Source: a virus
Virus record (IMG/VR): IMGVR_UViG_3300006030_000022
Location: 1-29,423 of that record
Direction: 5' to 3' (one strand)
DNA length: 29,423 nucleotides
Shown here: piece by piece, positions 7,090 through 14,740 of the stretch
How the letters are laid out: every line of letters starts with the position of its first letter
Numbering within the stretch: the stretch's first letter is position 1
Position numbers and translations under genes: made by a program
Notes under the pieces: model-generated
What the model saw: the letters and a program-made list of their open reading frames with translations, nothing else
The model's database searches: none
Told to the model about the DNA's origin: nothing

Positions 7090-8915
7090 TGGCCGAAGAG
7101 ACGGTACTGATTCGGTTTAAGGGCGAAGACGAAGCAAGCTCGGTGGCCAACGAGGTCAACCAGAAGGTTGACAGCATTGGCGGCAAGGCTGGACAGGTCG
7201 GCGGTTCATTTACCAAAATGGGCTCGGTGATGACCGGTGTCTTGCAAGGTGTTGGGCAGGCAATCGGTGGGTTTGTCACTGACATGGGCGGCAAAGCGCT
7301 CGGTGCGGTCTCTGATTTTGTCAGCGGCTCCATCCAGGAAGCGTCGCAGTGGGACTCGGTCTTCGCGCAGACGGAAGCGGTCATTGCCTCGACCGGCGCA
7401 GCGGCAGGCGTAACCGCGGAAGATATGGCGAATCTCGCCGGAAGCCTCAGCGCATCCGCTGGGGCGTCGTTGTTTTCCGATGATGCCATCCTCGGCGCGC
7501 AGAATCTGCTAGCCACATTTACGAACATCAAGGAAGACACCTTCGCCGATGCAACTCTCGCAGTGACGAACATGTCGCAAGCGATGGGCACGGACCTCAA
7601 CACCGCGGCGATGCAGGTCGGTAAGGCACTCAACGACCCCGTCGCGGGGTTAGCAGCGCTCAGCCGATCGGGCGTGCAATTCACAGACGAACAAGAAAAC
7701 ATGATAAAAAGCATGGTCGAAGCGGGCAACGTTGCCGGCGCGCAGCAAATCATGCTACAAGAACTCGAAACACAGTTCGGTGGGTCGGCTGCCGCTGCGG
7801 TCAACACCTACGCCGGGCAGCAGGTCGTACTCGCCGAGAAAATGAACGACATCAAGCAGACGCTTGGCGAATCGCTCATGCCCATTCTCATGCAATTCGG
7901 TTCGTTTATGGTGGATACGGTAGTGCCAATCATCGCGGACGTCGTCAGACGCATCGCTGAGTGGATTACGACCACCAACGAGTCGGGAGTTATCGCAACG
8001 GTGTTTGACACCATCCGCGGAGCAATCGCTGCCGTGCCGGGAATCATCGCCGAGCTGGGCGTCTACTTCGGAATGTTGGCGACGTGGTTCCAGCCGATTA
8101 TGGACGCGGCGATGAACTTCATCGGCATTTATGTGCCAATTCTCCAGCAGGCCGGTGACGCAGTTATGCAATACTTCGCCTCGCCTCTGGTGCAGTCACT
8201 CATCACATCGCTGATGTCGTTGTTCTCAGCAGCTGCGCAGCTTATTCAAGACGTACTCGTGGCAGCGTTTGGATTGCTTGGGCAGGCATGGACGAAAATC
8301 GCGGAACTGTTCACGCAGTACTGGCCGCAGATTCAGACCGTGCTAAACACGCTCGTCAGTGCCGCCACGATTGCGGTAAATTTTGTGACCGGTCTCTTCA
8401 CCGCGTTGTCGCAATTGGTCAAGGGCGATTTCGCCGGCGCGTGGACCACGCTCAAAGATACCGCGGGTAAAGCGCTCGGCGACCTGTGGAAGTTCTGCCA
8501 AGAGCTGGGGAAAAACCTGTTGTCGTTCATGGCTGACGTGCGGGCGAAGTTCGCCGAGGTCGGGACCAACATCGCCGAAGGAATCGCGAGCGGTATCACC
8601 TCCGCAGCGTCTGCAATCAAGACCGCAGCCCTCGACGCCGCCAAAAACGCATTCCAAGCGGTCAAAGACTTCTTCGGCATCGCGTCACCATCGCAGCTCA
8701 TGCACGACATGGTCGGCGTCAACATCTCGCGCGGTATCGCGACGGGTATCATGGCGGGCATCCCCGACGTGACGACCGCAGCCGACCTCGCCGCGGCATC
8801 CGGTGCGCAGACGGTGAACAATTACAATTTCTCCGCGTCGTACGCAAATACGCAGTCTGAGTCGTCGCTCATCAGTGACGCGCGCGCCATGATGGTTAGC
8901 TTGGGGGCGATGTAA
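7089..8915 (+). CDS. Tail tape measure protein
   Basis: A 608-residue protein that sets tail length. It is Ala/Gly/Ser-rich with long helices and hydrophobic stretches (about residues 260-340 and 375-460) and starts with a short beta motif (ETVLIRFKGEDEASS) common in tape measures. The segment AMGTDLNTAAMQVGKALNDP is a family hallmark. By the usual rule of about 0.15 nm per residue the tail would be roughly 90 nm. The ATG overlaps the stop of the frameshifted chaperone, and the stop overlaps the distal tail gene. Confidence 0.93.
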   Translation: MAEETVLIRFKGEDEASSVANEVNQKVDSIGGKAGQVGGSFTKMGSVMTGVLQGVGQAIGGFVTDMGGKALGAVSDFVSGSIQEASQWDSVFAQTEAVIASTGAAAGVTAEDMANLAGSLSASAGASLFSDDAILGAQNLLATFTNIKEDTFADATLAVTNMSQAMGTDLNTAAMQVGKALNDPVAGLAALSRSGVQFTDEQENMIKSMVEAGNVAGAQQIMLQELETQFGGSAAAAVNTYAGQQVVLAEKMNDIKQTLGESLMPILMQFGSFMVDTVVPIIADVVRRIAEWITTTNESGVIATVFDTIRGAIAAVPGIIAELGVYFGMLATWFQPIMDAAMNFIGIYVPILQQAGDAVMQYFASPLVQSLITSLMSLFSAAAQLIQDVLVAAFGLLGQAWTKIAELFTQYWPQIQTVLNTLVSAATIAVNFVTGLFTALSQLVKGDFAGAWTTLKDTAGKALGDLWKFCQELGKNLLSFMADVRAKFAEVGTNIAEGIASGITSAASAIKTAALDAAKNAFQAVKDFFGIASPSQLMHDMVGVNISRGIATGIMAGIPDVTTAADLAAASGAQTVNNYNFSASYANTQSESSLISDARAMMVSLGAM

Positions 8916-9838
8916 TGACCATCTACGTGACAATCACCCGGAATAGTCAGGTCTACCAATTCGCCAACAGCAAGGGCGTGATAAACTTCGGCACCAACGC
9001 AGATTTCCCGGTCTACATCATCGGAACGGTCAACTGGGGAAACGCGCAGTACAAGCAGATTTTCACGCGCAAGCCGTACCAGAACGGCGACACCTACGTC
9101 GGCTTCCAGCTCGAACCACGCGTCTTTCAGCTGCCGATTCTGACGATGGCATCGTCCCCAGAGGAGATGATGTCACGACGCTACATGCTGTCCAAAATTT
9201 TCAACTATGGAGACGACGAGATTCTGGTTAACGTCTCGTGGTCGGACGCGACGGGAAACTATGCGCGCAAGATTCGCGGGCACGTGGTGGGCGGTCTCGA
9301 CTTTGACACGGACGCCGAGCACAACACGCTGCGGACCGTCGTCCAAATCAAAGCCAACGACCCGACGTGGGAGAACGGCATCAACGAAGATTTCACCATC
9401 AGCGGTGTCATCGCCGGTACGCCGACACTCTACCCAAAGGTCTACCCCGTTCTCTACGGCGATAACCTCATAAATAAGACGACGTTGATTTCATACGATG
9501 GGTCGTGGGATGCCTATCCAACAATCAGAGCGACCGGTCCAATATCGAACCTGACCATGGTCGATACGCAAGGGCACGTGATAAAATTCAACGGCTCAAT
9601 CCCGACTGGTGCGGTCTGGACGATTGACCTTTCCTACGGAGTCTACACGGTCATCGACCAAGACGGCATCGACCAATTCGCAGCGCTCGACGTCTCGTCA
9701 AATCTGGTCGATTGGCGCATCTACGCAACGCCGGGTGGCAACATCCTCAACAATAACAGCATCAGCATCAGCGGCACGGGCGCGTCGGGCGCGTCGTTGG
9801 TCGTTCTCACGTACGTCACGCGCTACATAGGAGTGTAA
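8915..9838 (+). CDS. Distal tail protein (Dit-like)
   Basis: A 307-residue protein that directly follows the tape measure, the place of the Dit protein joining tail tube and baseplate. The N-terminal half has the pattern of Dit-type tail proteins (PRVFQLPILTMASSPEEMMS, then SRRYMLSKIF, and later VVQIKANDPTWENG, where 'DP.W' is typical). The C-terminal half is a beta-sandwich-like region. Its start overlaps the tape-measure stop (TAATG). A minor tail protein of another class is possible, but position and motifs agree. Confidence 0.82.
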   Translation: MTIYVTITRNSQVYQFANSKGVINFGTNADFPVYIIGTVNWGNAQYKQIFTRKPYQNGDTYVGFQLEPRVFQLPILTMASSPEEMMSRRYMLSKIFNYGDDEILVNVSWSDATGNYARKIRGHVVGGLDFDTDAEHNTLRTVVQIKANDPTWENGINEDFTISGVIAGTPTLYPKVYPVLYGDNLINKTTLISYDGSWDAYPTIRATGPISNLTMVDTQGHVIKFNGSIPTGAVWTIDLSYGVYTVIDQDGIDQFAALDVSSNLVDWRIYATPGGNILNNNSISISGTGASGASLVVLTYVTRYIGV

Positions 9839-9840
9839 TC

Positions 9841-10737
9841 ATGGCAGAGCAGTCTATTGGGATGACGTCGGGATCGGGCGACGGCGTCGCGGGTGGTTAC
9901 ACATCCGGACGCATGACGCAGATGGAATTAAAGACGTTATCGAATGGTCAGCTGTTGTACACGAACAACGGCAGCGACCAGCCCTTCGCGCTGAGCGGTG
10001 TCGGTACGTCCACGCTGTCCATCGGAGATGGTAACGCGATGGTCGCTGGATGGTTTTATGAAAATACCACGGCAGTCACCATCGGATTGAGTGGTGCGGC
10101 GACCACCTACTATCTTGTCGTAGCGGTTAATAATTCAGCATCGCCTCTCGCTGTTTTTCGCGCCGTTGGTGGTGGCTCGACGATTCCTGCATATTCTGTG
10201 CGTCTTGCAGTCGTGACATCAGTGCCAAGTCAATCCATCCAGCTTGCGACGATTGGCTGGAACGGCACGGCTATTTCGTCGATTGCCTACACGTACTCGT
10301 CGTACAACATCAGTACGTCACTCGGTCGGCAGGTTTACGCGCAGATGGCGGCAGGTACCGCAACGCTGACATCGGCAACAACGCAGTATGATGTTGTAAA
10401 CTACAACGCCGGCTCGGTCATCAATTCATCCATGGACAAGATTTTCACGGTCAACAACACGACTGGAATCATCACGGTCAACAAAACCGACCTCTACATC
10501 ATCACGCTGACGGGCACGTTCTCCAGCGGCACCACGTCATGGCGTCGTGCTTCAATTGGTCTGAATGGAGTACGCACACAATTACATAGTTTTGCTGCGG
10601 CAGGCAGCACAAACCACGAAATTACAATGTCAACGTTGCAGTATTTGAATGCTGGAACTGACGTCAAGTGGTCGGTAATGTCTGGTCTTGCCACGCAGTC
10701 ATTCTCCGATGGTGTTTTCACAATCGCGCGGGTGTAA
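9841..10737 (+). CDS. Probable tail fibre or receptor-binding protein with C1q-like end
   Basis: A 298-residue protein, rich in Thr, Ser, Gly and Asn, with AGGAG upstream of its ATG. The first half resembles baseplate-associated proteins (SGRMTQMELKTLSNGQLLY, then beta strands). The last 120 residues look like a C1q/TNF-type jelly roll (DLYIITLTGTFSSG, IGLNGV, LNAGTDVKWSV, FSDGVFTIARV), a fold used by many phage receptor-binding tips that trimerise. A second protein with a similar end lies at 11855. It probably contacts the host surface, though the receptor cannot be told. Confidence 0.7.
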   Translation: MAEQSIGMTSGSGDGVAGGYTSGRMTQMELKTLSNGQLLYTNNGSDQPFALSGVGTSTLSIGDGNAMVAGWFYENTTAVTIGLSGAATTYYLVVAVNNSASPLAVFRAVGGGSTIPAYSVRLAVVTSVPSQSIQLATIGWNGTAISSIAYTYSSYNISTSLGRQVYAQMAAGTATLTSATTQYDVVNYNAGSVINSSMDKIFTVNNTTGIITVNKTDLYIITLTGTFSSGTTSWRRASIGLNGVRTQLHSFAAAGSTNHEITMSTLQYLNAGTDVKWSVMSGLATQSFSDGVFTIARV

Positions 10738-10740
10738 TCC

Positions 10741-11877
10741 ATGGTCAAGTACCAAATCACCATGTGCGACGCGACGGGCACGCCGCTACGCGTGCTCACG
10801 CCGCTGACTATCAGCATCGTGCACAAGACGAACACCCCGAGCGTGGCAACCGTCACGCTGGGGGAATCGTTCGTAAATGTCACGTTCGATGTGAACTACA
10901 TCGTCATCATCACGCGGTCGGACCCGGAAAACAACATCAACCCGTACACGGAATTTATCGGGTTCATCCGTGGAATCGAGCGACTTTACGCCGCAAATAA
11001 TCGCGTACAGATCTCCTGCGTATCTGCAACGGCGATTCTCTCAGACCGTATCGTCGCGTGGTATCCGAACCTCGTGGGTGTCTCACTCTTCAGCACGGCA
11101 GCCTATCCGAAGGCGTCGGGAATCCTGACGCAGCTGTGGAACACGAACATCGGCAGTAAGGCGAACGGCGCGCCGCCAGTGATGACCGCATCGGACACGC
11201 GCCGCTACGGCACGTCGCTCAATCGATGGACGGATGGACGCTTCTCGTCGGCGGTGGACGCAGTAGACCTGAACATCGGCGCGACCGGTGGCGACTTCGC
11301 CTGCTCAGGTGAGCCAGTACTGCAGTCCATGCAGAAGGTCGCAGATTTCGGGTCGCTCGACTTCGAGGTCGTGCTCACACTCTCGCCGGTGACATTCACC
11401 TTCCGGTATGCAAACTACCTCGGGGCAGACCGCACGACCACGGTCAAATTCACCATGAAGAACAACGCCATCTCGAGCTACAAGCGCACGACCAACAACC
11501 TCGCCTCGCCCACGTACTTCATGGCGATCGGGAAGGGAAAGGACAAGAACAATCTGCGCTCGGCTTTCCCCGTAAGCGCGCCGACGGGATTGTCATTGCG
11601 CGAAGGCATGGTCAAAGGCGGGTCGTCCAACACGGTCGACCAGCTGCGCAACATGGCGCGCCGACGATACAACCAAGAGCAGCGCAAGACGGCCATCTAC
11701 GATATCGAGGTCGTGCAGACGTCACAATACCGATACGCGCGCGACTACTTCATGGGCGACCTCGTCACCGTCGTCAGCGGCAGCACGTCGATTACGCGCA
11801 AGATTGGGTCGGTCTCGCTGTCGATGAAAAACACGGGCAAGGAGGACATACAGGTTGACTTGGAAGCTACCATCTGA
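10741..11877 (+). CDS. Tail hub or baseplate protein, Gp37-like
   Basis: A 378-residue protein recognisable as the siphoviral Gp37-like (ReqiPepy6-type) family, a baseplate hub related to Tal proteins. Signs are the N-terminal beta domain with a 'FIGFIRGIER' core, a central domain (GEPVLQSMQKVADFGSLDFEV) and the C-terminal stretch YARDYFMGDLVTVVSG, which is highly typical of the family. It lacks any enzymatic tail domain. The gene overlaps the following one by 23 bp. In the tail it would sit below the Dit ring and seal the tube before DNA release. Confidence 0.82.
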   Translation: MVKYQITMCDATGTPLRVLTPLTISIVHKTNTPSVATVTLGESFVNVTFDVNYIVIITRSDPENNINPYTEFIGFIRGIERLYAANNRVQISCVSATAILSDRIVAWYPNLVGVSLFSTAAYPKASGILTQLWNTNIGSKANGAPPVMTASDTRRYGTSLNRWTDGRFSSAVDAVDLNIGATGGDFACSGEPVLQSMQKVADFGSLDFEVVLTLSPVTFTFRYANYLGADRTTTVKFTMKNNAISSYKRTTNNLASPTYFMAIGKGKDKNNLRSAFPVSAPTGLSLREGMVKGGSSNTVDQLRNMARRRYNQEQRKTAIYDIEVVQTSQYRYARDYFMGDLVTVVSGSTSITRKIGSVSLSMKNTGKEDIQVDLEATI

Positions 11878-12322
11878 GACCGCGCAGCTGCGTGAGCGCA
11901 TGGCTATGGTCGAGCAGTTTGACGACGCAATCTTCCTTTCACTCACGCGGACCGCGACGCTCAACATCACCACCGCCGGCGTCCTCGTGACGTGGCAGTC
12001 CGAAATCGCCAGCAACGGCATGACGTGGTCGGGTTCGTCTATCACCGTCCCGATCGCGGGCTACTATCATTTATCCATTAAGGGCAGTTTCGAAACGAAA
12101 GACAGCATCACGGGCGACGTGGTTGTCAACGGCGTCGAGGTCGCGACCATGGGCACGGGCGATTCCAAAGACGCGAAGTTTCGCCTCAATTCGACGCGTT
12201 TCTACAAGGCCGGCGACGTCGTGCAAATCAGACTCACGCAGGCAAGCGCCACGCACACGCTGCAAGTCGTGACCGAAGACAGCGCTGGGGAATCGCCCAT
12301 CATGCATATGGTGCTGCTATGA
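11855..12322 (+). CDS. Second jelly-roll (C1q-like) tail protein
   Basis: A 155-residue protein. The start is a TTG at 11855, supported by a strong AAGGAGG site (11839-11845) nine bases upstream inside the previous gene; the next ATG (11900) lacks such a site. Residues 38-155 look like a single jelly-roll domain (TAGVLVTWQSEI, SITVPIAGYYHLSIKGSF, GDVVVNGVEV, FYKAGDVVQIRLTQAS), with the 'G.Y.l...' and 'GD.v.i...' pattern of C1q-like phage tips. It may be a receptor-binding or accessory fibre partner of the 9841 protein. Confidence 0.72.
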   Translation: MTWKLPSETAQLRERMAMVEQFDDAIFLSLTRTATLNITTAGVLVTWQSEIASNGMTWSGSSITVPIAGYYHLSIKGSFETKDSITGDVVVNGVEVATMGTGDSKDAKFRLNSTRFYKAGDVVQIRLTQASATHTLQVVTEDSAGESPIMHMVLL

Positions 12323-12627
12323 TTCTGTACCGCATCTACGTGCCCGAGACCATCACGGTCGAGTATTGGGACGAATACGGCGAACAATACTACGAACCGC
12401 CAGCGGGAGCGGTCATCGTCGACCGACCATTCGACGCGGCAGGGGCAATCGACGCGCTGCGGACCGTGCGCAATGCCAAGCTCGTGGCGTGCGATTATAC
12501 GCAGCTGCCCGATGTGAACCTGACGCCGGCTGCGGTTGAAGCGTGGCGCATCTATCGGCAGGAGCTGCGCGACATTACCGACAATCTCGAGTGGGGAGTC
12601 ACCACGTGGCCAGTCGCGCCGTGGTAG
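12319..12627 (+). CDS. Tail-fibre-assembly-like small protein
   Basis: A 102-residue protein that overlaps the previous gene by 4 bp (ATGA). The C-terminal part (TPAAVEAWRIYRQELRDITD) matches the 'W..yRq.LRdi' signature of small tail assembly chaperone or fibre-assembly proteins that follow fibre genes in many phages. The N-terminal half is Tyr/Pro/Glu-rich. It closes the tail module; replication genes begin after it. Its stop codon TAG is part of a possible extended -10 element (TGGTAGAAT). Confidence 0.68.
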   Translation: MILYRIYVPETITVEYWDEYGEQYYEPPAGAVIVDRPFDAAGAIDALRTVRNAKLVACDYTQLPDVNLTPAAVEAWRIYRQELRDITDNLEWGVTTWPVAPW

Positions 12628-12630
12628 AAT
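12622..12630 (+). promoter_or_regulatory. Possible extended -10 promoter for SSB
   Basis: TGGTAGAAT at 12622-12630 fits TGN-TAGAAT, an extended -10 element, 37 bases before the SSB start. No good -35 is seen at 16-18 bases. The same 11 bases GTGGTAGAATA recur at 17104-17114. Confidence 0.4.
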
Positions 12631-12667
12631 AGTCAGGACCAACCGCGGACCTACTAGGAGACTCCCC

Positions 12668-13045
12668 ATGGCCAAAGACTACAACCGCTTCACATTCACC
12701 GGGCGGCTCGGGCGCGATCCCGAAGAGCGCCAAGCCGGCACCGGCAAGGTCGTTTCCTTCTCGGTGGCGTGCAATCGCCCGAGCAAGGGCGAGACGAAGA
12801 CCGACTGGTTCAACGTGCAATGCTGGGACAAGCTCGGCGACCTCGCGCTGACCTACCTGCACAAGGGCAGCCGCGTGCACATCGAGGGCACCGTCCAGCT
12901 GCGCGAATACAAGGACACCGGCGGAATTACCAAGACCGCGATCGACATCGTCTGTCGCGACTTTATGATGCTCGACAGCCGACCAGCGGCAACCCGTGAA
13001 GACAGCGACGGGAATGCAGTCGCTGACGAACCGCTTCCGTTCTGA
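12668..13045 (+). CDS. ssb: Single-stranded DNA-binding protein
   Basis: A 125-residue OB-fold SSB. The ATG at 12668 has AGGAG at 12656-12660. The domain is plain: NRFTFTGRLGRDPEERQAG, then VVSFSVACNR, the WFNVQCWDK core, YLHKGSRVHIEG and a final strand TAIDIVCRDFMML. The tail is short, acidic and ends DEPLPF, close to the DDDIPF tip through which bacterial SSBs recruit partner proteins. It protects single-stranded DNA during phage replication and works with the primase-helicase at 18327. It stands at the border between tail and early genes and may have its own promoter. Confidence 0.95.
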   Translation: MAKDYNRFTFTGRLGRDPEERQAGTGKVVSFSVACNRPSKGETKTDWFNVQCWDKLGDLALTYLHKGSRVHIEGTVQLREYKDTGGITKTAIDIVCRDFMMLDSRPAATREDSDGNAVADEPLPF

Positions 13046-13051
13046 TACAAT
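13023..13051 (+). promoter_or_regulatory. Predicted promoter at the SSB stop
   Basis: CTGACG (13023-13028), 17 bases, then TACAAT (13046-13051) with TG one base upstream gives a 4/6 -35 and an extended -10. The -10 overlaps the SSB stop codon. The only thing downstream before a terminator is about 70 non-coding bases. Confidence 0.5.
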
Positions 13052-13057
13052 ACGATT

Positions 13058-13127
13058 GTTCGAGGTTGGTCGCCGCGAACTCCTTTCGGCACGAAACCCG
13101 TCGCGATCGCGGCGGGTTTTGTGTGTT
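13058..13127 (+). ncRNA. Predicted short RNA between SSB and the early promoter
   Basis: A transcript from the promoter at 13023-13051 would start near 13058 and end at the terminator near 13127. It has no usable reading frame. It contains ACTCCTTTCGG (13079-13089): CTCCTTTC is the anti-Shine-Dalgarno core of 16S rRNA, and TCCTTTCG is the exact complement of CGAAAGGA, the ribosome site used by several genes of this phage. TTTCG could also pair locally with CGAAA at 13092-13096. Confidence 0.35.
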
Positions 13128-13129
13128 TT
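13094..13129 (+). terminator. Intrinsic terminator after SSB
   Basis: AAACCCGTCGC (13094-13104) pairs with GCGGCGGGTTT (13109-13119), with one G-T pair and a GATC loop, followed by TTTT and a second T-run. It separates the structural/SSB transcript from the early operon. Confidence 0.85.
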
Positions 13130-13173
13130 CAAAACTCGTCGAAAACTCGTCGAAAACTCGTTGAAAATTCGCT
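13130..13173. repeat. Four tandem 11-bp repeats with phased A-tracts
   Basis: Units of the form GAAAACTCGTC start at 13130, 13141, 13152 and 13163; the first begins with C and the fourth is degenerate. The AAAA tracts recur exactly every 11 bp, about one helical turn, and the last unit abuts the -35 box. They may bend the DNA, act like an UP element, or bind a regulator or replication initiator. Confidence 0.85.
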
Positions 13174-13201
13174 TGACAAAGTTTTTCGTATGCACTATAT
13201 T
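13173..13201 (+). promoter_or_regulatory. Strong early promoter
   Basis: TTGACA (13173-13178), a 17-base spacer and TATATT (13196-13201) form a near-consensus housekeeping promoter. It lies between a terminator and the first gene of the early operon, about 40 bases before the start at 13240. Confidence 0.9.
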
Positions 13202-13239
13202 AAGCACATAAGCAATTGACGCAACGAAAGACAACGACA

Positions 13240-13419
13240 ATGACCAACGCAATGCACATCCAAATCGCCAAGGCCGAAGCAGCTCGCATGACCACCGCTG
13301 AAGTTTTCGCCGCAATGCAGCTCTGGACCAACCGCTACGCAGAAGTCCAGAACGAACTGACCGCTGGTTTGATGATGGTGTTCGGCAACGAGTTCCGCGC
13401 TCGCATGGCTGCCAAGTAA
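13240..13419 (+). CDS. Small early protein, unknown
   Basis: A 59-residue, mostly helical protein and the first gene after the early promoter. The ATG at 13240 has CGAAAG nine bases upstream. The sequence is rich in Ala and Met (AEAARMTTAEVFAAMQLWTNRY) with no motif known to me. First position behind a strong early promoter is often held by host-takeover proteins, but nothing in the sequence shows that here. Confidence 0.75.
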   Translation: MTNAMHIQIAKAEAARMTTAEVFAAMQLWTNRYAEVQNELTAGLMMVFGNEFRARMAAK

Positions 13420-13429
13420 TAACCACCCA

Positions 13430-13451
13430 ACGAAAGGAATCACGACCATGG
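13430..13451 (+). repeat. 22-bp repeated translation leader, copy 1
   Basis: The 22 bases holding the ribosome site and start codon of the 13448 gene are identical to 14000-14021, which serve the 14018 gene. The core is CGAAAGGAATCACGACC followed by ATGG. Confidence 0.85.
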
Positions 13452-13996
13452 CATCCGCAGGCTTCAACATTCAGGACTACATCACCGTTGCAGACCGCAT
13501 CGCCCTCGCACACGCCGAGGGCTGGATTAAGGAAATCCGCACGGCACCGCCGGTCATGCTGACCGCGACGATGGGCTTCATTCGCGCCACGGTCATCTTC
13601 AGCGATGGCACGCAGGCCGATGGCATCGGCAGTTTCCGCCTCGACGCCACGCGATCGGCGCAGGCGACCAACCCGCTCGAAGATGCCGAGACATCCGCCG
13701 TCGGTCGGGCACTCGCATTCCTCGGCATGGATACCAAACGCCAGAAGGTGGACGTCAAGCTGCCGGCGCGCCGGTCCATCGCATCAGCCGACGAAGTCGT
13801 CATCGCACGACGTCGCGACGGCCAGCCCAACACTGCGACGATGGAGAAGACGGTCGCTGCGGTCAAGGAGCTGATGGCTCAAGCCGAAGCGCGCGGTATC
13901 ACCGTTGTGCACGATGCGGCTGCCGACGTTGACGCGGCAACCTACGACGAGCTCGTCGGACTGGGCAAGCTACTCCGCCAGCTGTTGGCGCAGTAA
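13448..13996 (+). CDS. Putative single-strand annealing / recombination protein
   Basis: A 182-residue protein. Residues 10-95 (DYITVADRIALAHAEGWI, MGFIRATVIFSDGTQADGIG, then NPLEDAETSAVGRALAFLGM) carry the 'E.AET.AvGRALa..G' motif seen in phage Rad52/Sak/ERF-like annealing proteins, which pair complementary single strands in phage recombination. The C-terminal half is a Lys/Ala-rich helical tail. Position among early genes with SSB upstream and a VRR-NUC nuclease and primase downstream fits. The family assignment is from motif memory and is tentative. Confidence 0.65.
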   Translation: MASAGFNIQDYITVADRIALAHAEGWIKEIRTAPPVMLTATMGFIRATVIFSDGTQADGIGSFRLDATRSAQATNPLEDAETSAVGRALAFLGMDTKRQKVDVKLPARRSIASADEVVIARRRDGQPNTATMEKTVAAVKELMAQAEARGITVVHDAAADVDAATYDELVGLGKLLRQLLAQ

Positions 13997-13999
13997 TAA

Positions 14000-14021
14000 A
14001 CGAAAGGAATCACGACCATGG
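14000..14021 (+). repeat. 22-bp repeated translation leader, copy 2
   Basis: Exact copy of 13430-13451, again containing the ribosome binding site and ATG of the following gene. In both places it lies shortly after a TAATAA double stop. Confidence 0.85.
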
Positions 14022-14278
14022 GCATCCTCGACCAACGCCGCCTCTCCGCTGAAAAGCTGCGCATCGAAATCCGCAGCGTCCGCACGACCAAGCTGCTCGA
14101 CTACTCCGACGTCATCGCCGTCCCGTCCGAGCAGCTCACGCGCCGCATCATGGACATCCTCGCCACCGAGGACGTCACCCACGGGCAGCGCACCTACGCA
14201 ATCATCCGCAACGAAAAGGGCGCCACGGTCGGTCTGCCGTTCGGGCACCTCTTCAGCTACGAAAGCCGGGCACGATGA
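14018..14278 (+). CDS. Hypothetical early protein
   Basis: An 86-residue protein with a strong ribosome site (CGAAAGGA) shared word for word with the 13448 gene. The sequence (AEKLRIEIRSVRTTKLLDYS, then a helix SEQLTRRIMDILATED, then TYAIIRNEKGATVGLPFGHLF) suggests a small alpha/beta protein. I recognise no family. It overlaps the next gene by 4 bp (ATGA) and belongs to the early operon. Confidence 0.75.
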   Translation: MGILDQRRLSAEKLRIEIRSVRTTKLLDYSDVIAVPSEQLTRRIMDILATEDVTHGQRTYAIIRNEKGATVGLPFGHLFSYESRAR

Positions 14279-14553
14279 GCTACAAAAACTTCACCTCCGC
14301 ACACGGTCGCGCGTTCGTCTGGGTCCATGTTCACTCCGTGCATGATATCCCGGTCAAGATGGAAAAATACCCGGTTGAGGCAATCGACCCGGACCGCATC
14401 CAGCGGATGTTGTGGCTGCTTTCCGACGTCTCGCGCGTCACGATCGAGGTCGACTGTTTGTGTCAGTACACCATCAGCGAAGAGCATCACGGAATCAGTC
14501 GCGCGTGCGGTCTGCATATCTGTGACCAGGTGGTCGGATATGCCCGATATTGA
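14275..14553 (+). CDS. Hypothetical early protein
   Basis: A 92-residue protein coupled to the previous gene through ATGA. It has several His and Cys residues (VWVHVHSVHD; VDCLCQY; EEHHG; RACGLHICD), so metal binding is conceivable but no known zinc motif fits. Its end overlaps the start of the next gene by 14 bp. Function unknown. Confidence 0.7.
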   Translation: MSYKNFTSAHGRAFVWVHVHSVHDIPVKMEKYPVEAIDPDRIQRMLWLLSDVSRVTIEVDCLCQYTISEEHHGISRACGLHICDQVVGYARY

Positions 14554-14740
14554 CCGCGAGGTCGAGTACCTCATCGGGGAAACGAAAGCGCTGCGGGCTC
14601 TCATCCGCAGCCGCCCCGAAATCGACGAGGACAATTTCTACACCGACAAGCTCGCTGAAGCTACCAGCCGCATTTTCCAATTCCGGCGCATCATTCGCCA
14701 ACGGGACAAAGAACACACGAAAGGAAAAGACCATGCCTGA
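14540..14740 (+). CDS. Hypothetical small helical protein
   Basis: A 66-residue charged protein (DREVEYLIGETKALRALIRS, then FYTDKLAEATSRIFQFRRII) predicted to be almost all helix. The ATG at 14540 lies inside the end of the upstream gene after an AGGTGG-like site; a longer frame reaching upstream to 14327 is only an out-of-frame shadow. The end overlaps the next start by 8 bp. Function unknown. Confidence 0.65.
   Translation: MPDIDREVEYLIGETKALRALIRSRPEIDEDNFYTDKLAEATSRIFQFRRIIRQRDKEHTKGKDHA

Noticed and set aside
13130-13173. The 11-bp repeats as a CRISPR array
   Set aside because: Units are contiguous with no spacers and far too short.
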